A DNA stretch of 64,000 bases from Lingula anatina. Taxonomy: Eukaryota; Brachiopoda; Lingulata; Lingulida; Lingulidae. Both the position numbers and the translations under genes were made by a program. Position 1 is the first letter of the stretch. Each line of letters opens with the position of its first letter. Positions 59,401 to 64,000 of this stretch are shown piece by piece. The notes beneath the pieces were generated by a model, which ran no database searches, was not told the DNA's origin, and saw nothing but the letters and a program-made list of their open reading frames with translations. The DNA lies in the NCBI RefSeq assembly GCF_001039355.2, contig NW_019775635.1, positions 927,569 through 991,568 of the forward strand, in the 5' to 3' direction.

Positions 59401-62400
59401 TGGACTGTTTGCTTGTTACAGTCAGAAACAACAATGCCGGCTGTGATACTATAACAAAAAAATTGGCAGGCATCCCATGTACATCCCCTCAAGTGTAAGT
59501 AAAGATCCGCTGTAAGGTATAACTATTACAACTCTACCATAACCAAGCCACAGGTAGGTGTAGGTGTTACAAACAACTTCAAAGGATAAGATTTTCCATG
59601 CACATTTAACATCCTACTGCTACTCTGACATTCTATTCTGTCCTCTTGATATGTAGGCAGAACTTACAGCTTCTACTGGTATAATTTTCCAAGCAAAATG
59701 AACATCCTACATATCAGAAATAGACTCTCCAAATTTGTGCATTAGCTAGTCTGTGCACTACAACTTGGTAGATCTAAATGTAACGACTTCAAATGACTTT
59801 TAAAGCATCCAACGGTTATACAAATTCATGCCTGCCCTCCATCAAAGTGTGGGTAGCCGTGTGGGGCACATGTTACAGCTTGAGATGTCTTTTCAAGCAC
59901 ATTACACAGCCCACAGTGCATAGTAATGCAGAAACCAAGCACATCCTTGTCAGCTTAGCAACACACTATTAATGAAAGGTGCCGGAATTCACCAGAATTC
60001 ACTGAGGTAAAATAAATAATTCATCCCTGAGGCGTTTGATCATTGCGCAGTCCCCGCTGCACACTGGTGTGTTAGTTAACCCAGTGCATGCCCAGCTCAT
60101 CCAAATAAATACTGTAACAGTAATTCTAGCCTCTGGCGGCATCTATTACACATCAACTTGAGACAAGGAGGAAAAGGTCCACTGCATTTGTGAGGTGTGG
60201 TCCAGAAAACATTACACAAAAACCATTAGTTTTTTTTTGTGTGTGTAATGCAACAGTATGTAACAGTTCAATACGTATATCCTAAATGCTAAGCTTTTGA
60301 ATTAGCTCTGTGTCAGTACACTGAGGATACTATATGTGTCTCAAGTACTTTCCCAGTGAAGCATATCTATCAGTTCAATTTGAAAACCTGCCCATCTCAA
60401 CTTTTTTTCTCCATTTGTTCATTGATATCAAGCCCCTTGTTTTCCATGCTGTGAATACAAGTCCATCAAATCTATATATCCACAGTGTAATAGAATCTAT
60501 TTACATACTCCTCTTAGCTTCCGTCACAGTAATCAGGTTCCCCAGAGGTGAAGTTCAGAAGTTCACTTTAGACCACAAGTGTTTTCTACATACATACATA
60601 TAATATAAGGTGTATGCCACTGGCTTTACATGCCCTCTGTCAGTACGTAGCTTGTGTAACTATAATGGTGACTGGCGACAGCTACAATCAGGACTCACTT
60701 CAAACAGTTGTACTACAGTGCTATAAAGTTACACATACTGGTAAATAAGAGGCAGTTTTAATTTTGGGATTTTATATATATATTTTCATGGGACATTTAG
60801 CACATGTACATAAAATGAAAGGAGCATTATTAAGTGAAGCCTACATTATATTTGTAATATTATTGACTGAATTGTTTCAACATTCAGCCAAATGGAGTGC
60901 TGTCAACAACACGCCAGTAGCCTGACATGCAGAAGTGATATTAAATTAACTACAGACGTTTTTCATATATAATTGTGGTGACTTAATCTGGAGATACACC
61001 TGCAACAAAAAGTGGGAAGTGCTAAACACACCCAAGGCTATCTTTAACATTTAGATGAACTTTAATCTTTTCACTCACATCCAGTTATGTTCCAGATCAC
61101 GAGCCCAAAATACTCTTTTTGAATCATCCAATAAAATGCCATGAGCATTTGAATCTAGTACAATCAGGATTCTGAACAACTAATTCTGCGCAGACATGTT
61201 TAATGTATTTTTTGTCATGGGTGACAGAGGACAGGTCACGAATAAACAGATTAAACTTTGAAAAAAACATTGGTTGGCTACATCATAATTCTGTCCATGG
61301 CTACAAAGACTAGTTATTTACAATTAAGAATAGAATTGGCACCAACTGAACTTTTTTATTCTCTCTCTTTAACAAACACTTCATACCAGACAGCCAATAT
61401 TTCAAGATTTTGATCAATGATATTCAGTGGTCTCATGAGATATTACATCAGGTGTAATGTAGTGTTATTGTCAAGTTGCATGCAAGTTGCACACAGTGGT
61501 TTGTACCTGCCACTGTATATACTTATTACCTACCTGATGCCTATGGCGATAACAAATTAAATTCACAATATTTACAAAAATAATAATAATAATAAATAAA
61601 ATAATAAAATAATAATAATAATGAATAAAGTAATAAACAAAGTTGGTGGATATAAATTAGTTATTTAAGATCAGTTATAGGTTGGATCTTTTATTTTGAT
61701 CACAAAGCTGCAGGTTCCTTATGATAAAATGCAATCAACATCCCCTTTTAAGTGAATTTAATCTATCAAAATCAAAATGTTGTACTAATGATTCAGAAGC
61801 AAAAATTGAACAAGAGGATGAAGGTCTTTAACTACGTCAACTCTTATTTTTTCTCAGATAAACAGCTAAAACCTCATCTCCATCAAACTTTTGAGCCTGA
61901 GATATTGGCATATTGGCAAAAATGATACATTAGGAGCCTTGCTATTTATTCAGCCAATCTGGATGTTGCTGCAAAAGACAAGCATTATATAATATATCCT
62001 TGCTTGAGACTTAAGCTGTAATCTATAAGACACCCCTGCCTGCTGACACAGACAAGAAAAATATAGCTTAAACATATGCTGTGAACTACATGTATACCCC
62101 ATGTTTCAGGCATTTTGTTTGACAGCTACACAATAAACCAACCCAGCAGATTGCAATATGACCACTATAATCCTCAGCATGATTGAGATATACATACCAC
62201 AACTCTAGATATCATTTCTCAATATCAACCCACTGACGGCCGACTTGACAGTGCTTGAAATGATTGGAGGGCTGCTGACACTGCAGATTTACAGTGCTCT
62301 AGACAGGCAGATTTATTGCTTTCCATTCTGTTTTTTATGCAATCAGAATTACAGTAAAGACAGTTGGATTAATAGATTAAACTGGAGAATACTAGAAAAT

Positions 62401-62646
62401 ATCTAAACATTATTTTTTTAAAATCTGAAACAGTAATAATTAATTTTATATCAGTTAAAACCCATGATATGAAACCTGTTGCTTTTCCGCAATCTTATTT
62501 CCAATAATTTAATGTAATAGTTATCTAAACATTATAATTTTTTGCTTGATTTAGTACAATCATTAAGGGAACTGCTAATATATCTTATCCAATGCTTAAA
62601 TATTAAAATAAAAAATTGGATGATAATGAAATCACTACAAACATAA

Positions 62647-62677
<31 letters not shown>

Positions 62678-62785
62678 ATACTTCTATTTACCAAAAACCC
62701 AGCCCTGCTGATTACTGTTGCGAGTTTCAGTATCTAATTGCCTTATTCTGTGCATCTTCCCTAAAAATTCATCTCTGTATTCCAT
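41437..62785 (-). CDS. MTUS1: MTUS1/MTUS2 (ATIP) homologue, whole spliced gene
   Basis: Coding exons, 5' to 3' on the minus strand: 58606-58819, 51991-52232, 49605-49686, 46621-46779, 45554-45715, 42938-43011, 42474-42692, 42094-42191 and 41437-41836. All phases agree and the sum is 1650 nt, a 549-residue protein. An alternative first exon, 62692-62785, gives 509 residues. Residues from about 110 to 450 are a long coiled coil. The strongest family marker is ESKANKRLSMDKEELVWRIS at 433-452, the signature at the end of the MTUS coiled coil, preceded by the IDSLKTVIEMRNMEIHDLRR region. A Ser/Pro-rich tail follows. In vertebrates MTUS proteins bind and stabilise microtubules and scaffold AT2-receptor signalling (family knowledge). 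Whether this is MTUS1, MTUS2 or the pre-duplication single gene cannot be decided; the last is likely in an invertebrate. Confidence 0.85.
42094..42191 (-). CDS. MTUS1: MTUS homologue, exon 8
   Basis: 98 nt, phase 0 in and phase 2 out, donor GTAAGT. Codes for the coiled-coil segment LEELQIAKEKNIALEQKIEN followed by IKSDYEK. Confidence 0.85.
42474..42692 (-). CDS. MTUS1: MTUS homologue, exon 7
   Basis: 219 nt, phase 0 at both ends, acceptor TTCACTCCAG and donor GTGAAA. Contains LRLECEEMRERTKEYEEAL and DSLKTVIEMRNMEIHDLRRH, which aligns with the conserved distal coiled coil of vertebrate MTUS1. Confidence 0.87.
42938..43011 (-). CDS. MTUS1: MTUS homologue, exon 6
   Basis: 74 nt, phase 1 in and phase 0 out. 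Codes for ELQRNHELRLEEITNKFED and IKSSLL. Acceptor ATTTTTCCAG, donor GTAAGT. Confidence 0.83.
43012..45553 (-). other. MTUS intron 5
   Basis: No other gene seen. Contains a (CA)n microsatellite at 45247-45275. Confidence 0.6.
45247..45275. repeat. (CA)n microsatellite
   Basis: About 14 CA units in MTUS intron 5. Confidence 0.9.
45554..45715 (-). CDS. MTUS1: MTUS homologue, exon 5
   Basis: 162 nt, phase 1 at both ends, donor GTGAGA. A charged heptad-rich segment with TTQRAYHERRVAELTAEYDR and LKEVQDKNQDILEQIKIEQQ. Confidence 0.85.
46621..46779 (-). CDS. MTUS1: MTUS homologue, exon 4
   Basis: 159 nt, phase 1 at both ends. Codes for AELKQDKCHLQDEVISLTKQ and SHHTKTVQNLRHTAEEDKER. Donor GTAAGT. 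Confidence 0.85.
46780..49604 (-). other. MTUS intron 3
   Basis: 2.8 kb without supported coding sequence. Contains the small MITE at 49167-49328. Confidence 0.6.
49167..49328. mobile_element. hAT-like MITE in MTUS intron 3
   Basis: About 160 bp. The left end CAGGCCTGTAGCCAGC pairs with the right end CTGGCTACGGGCCTG. CAG...GTAGCCAG-type ends are usual for hAT elements (family knowledge). The short open frame across it comes from the element. No clear 8-bp target duplication is seen. Confidence 0.65.
49605..49686 (-). CDS. MTUS1: MTUS homologue, exon 3
   Basis: 82 nt, phase 0 in (acceptor TTTTTTCCTTCCAG) and phase 1 out (GTGAGA). Codes for LDGFSCPRIAAQLKDTQESL and AQAQAEI. An internal TATAG could be mistaken for the acceptor, but using it gives an immediate stop. 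Confidence 0.82.
49687..51990 (-). other. MTUS intron 2
   Basis: 2.3 kb with no coding sequence seen. (TA)n at 51462-51494. Confidence 0.6.
51462..51494. repeat. (TA)n microsatellite
   Basis: About 16 TA units in MTUS intron 2. Confidence 0.9.
51991..52232 (-). CDS. MTUS1: MTUS homologue, exon 2 (first common exon)
   Basis: 242 nt, phase 1 in and phase 0 out (GAG|GTGAGG). Codes for QNKNRTVRSVVSLKPSSANQ, then the start of the coiled coil with AAQEISRLEALCEQRTKELN and LLGFDAMTVTVRYLTEE. Both alternative first exons join here. Confidence 0.85.
53287..53335. repeat. (CA)n microsatellite
   Basis: About 24 CA units. Confidence 0.92.
56419..56459. repeat. (AAT)n microsatellite
   Basis: About 13 AAT units. 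Confidence 0.92.
58606..58819 (-). CDS. MTUS1: MTUS homologue, first coding exon, isoform a
   Basis: ATG at 58819 with an in-frame TAG immediately before it. 71 codons, ending AAAAAA|GTAAGT in phase 1, which fits exon 2. The residues are low-complexity and polar (MGPHNRMQNSEQDGPHSNG, then STSASESGSS) except for a LEFQTVYEVIVVPDNNN stretch. The stop next to the ATG argues that this is a true N-terminus rather than an internal exon. Confidence 0.7.
58820..62691 (-). other. Region between the two alternative MTUS first exons
   Basis: Would hold the promoter and 5' UTR of isoform a. No TATA box or CpG-rich stretch is obvious. AAT-rich repeat at 61580-61625 and (AAAT)n at 62645-62680. Confidence 0.5.
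62645..62680. repeat. (AAAT)n microsatellite
   Basis: About nine TAAA units just 3' (gene sense) of the isoform b donor site. Confidence 0.9.
62692..62785 (-). CDS. MTUS1: MTUS homologue, alternative first coding exon, isoform b
   Basis: A short open exon on the minus strand, MEYRDEFLGKMHRIRQLDTE to QQGWVF, 31 codons plus one base. It ends TTTTTG|GTAAAT in phase 1, the same phase as isoform a's first exon, so it can splice directly to 51991-52232. It is too short to stand out as a reading frame. The support is codon-like sequence, a donor and matching phase. Vertebrate MTUS1 also uses several alternative first exons. Confidence 0.5.
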
Positions 62786-64000
62786 ATGGTAGCTGATCGA
62801 GGAAGGAATGGTTTTATCGCAAAATAACAAAAGAGTATATATTTAATTTTTGGGTTTGTGGATTGTGGATTTTTCTGTTTACTGTTGGTATAATATCATA
62901 ATTAGTGCCTGGACACAACAGATACATATAGGATGGTTAACCAGAAACCACATCAAATCTTACACCATAGCAGCCAGATGGCTTTTACTGATTGAGTTCT
63001 TGCAGTGTCAGTTTAGGCTCTGGGTGTCATCCCTGGCCAGGCCATACCAAATATCATGGTTAAATAGCACCTGCTGCCCTTGCACTCCTCATTTTTAACA
63101 AATAACTATCTACCTAATAAACAGAGAGGGCGTTATTAATGATGGGGATTCTGAGTTTCAGTAATTTCTTCAGTTGGAGATAGACTTTTTAACATTTTCT
63201 CTCTCTTTCTCTCTGTATAAGGTCAAGCAGTAAACCTGAATTCCTGTGATCCTAACAACAGTGCTGACAATACTAGTTCCCTCACAATTTGTTTGCAATA
63301 CAACTAAAAGCAAGGAGTCTGGTGACAGCAAAAACAACATGTAGCAGAAGATCTCAATTTCATTTCCTTTTCTCCTTTTTTTAAACCTTCCTGCTGTGAA
63401 AACTTTAAAGTCAGGATAATTTTGAATTTGGTTCCCGGTTTGGAAACCACAAGTACAGTCCCTCTCTGTAGCATACAGGATATGGCTAAGGAGAGAGGCA
63501 AACACCAATGGGGACATGATCTTCAAATTCAGGATCTCGGACATGATCAAAGAAACCAACATTATCACTGACTGCCCTTTCAGCCCAAGACCAAGGTTAC
63601 TTTACATTTTTTTTATTCAAATCAAATGATTTATGTCTTTGAAATCAATGGGTACATAATTTGAATTTGATTCATTGTTTTCTTATTTTGTTAATCAAAG
63701 TGAATGGCTTCACAATTTAAGCAAAACAGCATATAGTAAAAAAAAATATAATAAAAAAAGTGTCAAGGAAGAGGTTTATCAATCACTGCAATCAAACACT
63801 TATTTAAAATAAACACACTTCTGACCCAGTGCATTGACTTCTATATAACATATGTGCTTAATGTATGAAAAAAATGATATCCTATCAAGTTTATCACTAT
63901 TCAATATTGGTATGTTAAAAATTATATGAATTCATATCTATTTTTTTACATTTACTATCAACATTTTTTGGCAATTTTTAAAGACACTTGATATACCATA
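62786..64000. other. Upstream of MTUS isoform b, no gene supported
   Basis: AT-rich. A 132-residue minus-strand open frame at 63170-63568 has no recognisable domain or splice context and is not called. Confidence 0.5.

Noticed and set aside
63170-63568. 132-residue minus-strand open frame upstream of MTUS
   Set aside because: No domain, no splice context in the right phase, AT-rich composition like its surroundings. It could be chance; not strong enough to call.

Overview
This is animal nuclear DNA: AT-rich, intron-bearing, and full of transposons, foldback elements and microsatellites. The gene content is consistent with a marine invertebrate, most likely a lophotrochozoan such as a mollusc or brachiopod. 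That content is secreted globular C1q, somatomedin-B-like receptor ectodomains, an MTUS-type microtubule protein, CR1/L2 and Tc1 elements, and a hammerhead ribozyme. I cannot name the species. No bacterial, CRISPR or rRNA features are present.

The left 39 kb is a segmental-duplication zone. A unit of about 6 kb carrying a three-exon gene for a secreted, cysteine-rich protein with a somatomedin-B-like module occurs three times, always on the + strand: A (1-6650), B (14580-19541, 3' part invaded by transposons) and C (33285-39352). The middle exon is only 92 bp. Splice phases agree in all copies. B and C read as 603 and 593 residues; A is interrupted by an assembly gap. A fourth, gene-less fragment of the 5' flank lies at 24365-24896. 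Each complete copy has a TATA box 45-52 bp before its ATG and two inverted CCAAT boxes upstream.

Between the units are: a two-exon C1q gene (minus strand, 7277-8310, with an artefactual duplication at an N); a tandem array of about 0.9-kb repeats (9500-12470); a nuclear-receptor-half-site-rich repeat family (18162-19365, 21640-22195); a 5'-truncated CR1/L2 retrotransposon (19542-21133); a probable hammerhead ribozyme beside a cluster of small hairpins with a shared GAGA-type loop (22311-22830); a dead Tc1 transposon (24968-26614); and a 6-kb foldback element (26679-32687) with a palindromic double-Tc1 element nested in its left arm.

The right 23 kb (41437-62785) is one minus-strand gene, the MTUS1/MTUS2 (ATIP) homologue. 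It has nine coding exons joined in consistent phase (549 residues) and a second alternative first coding exon at 62692-62785 (509-residue isoform). Its introns hold microsatellites and one small MITE but no other gene I can support.

Four single N characters (2663, 7592, 13709, 22642) mark assembly joins. Two of them are flanked by near-identical sequence and so create false local duplications.
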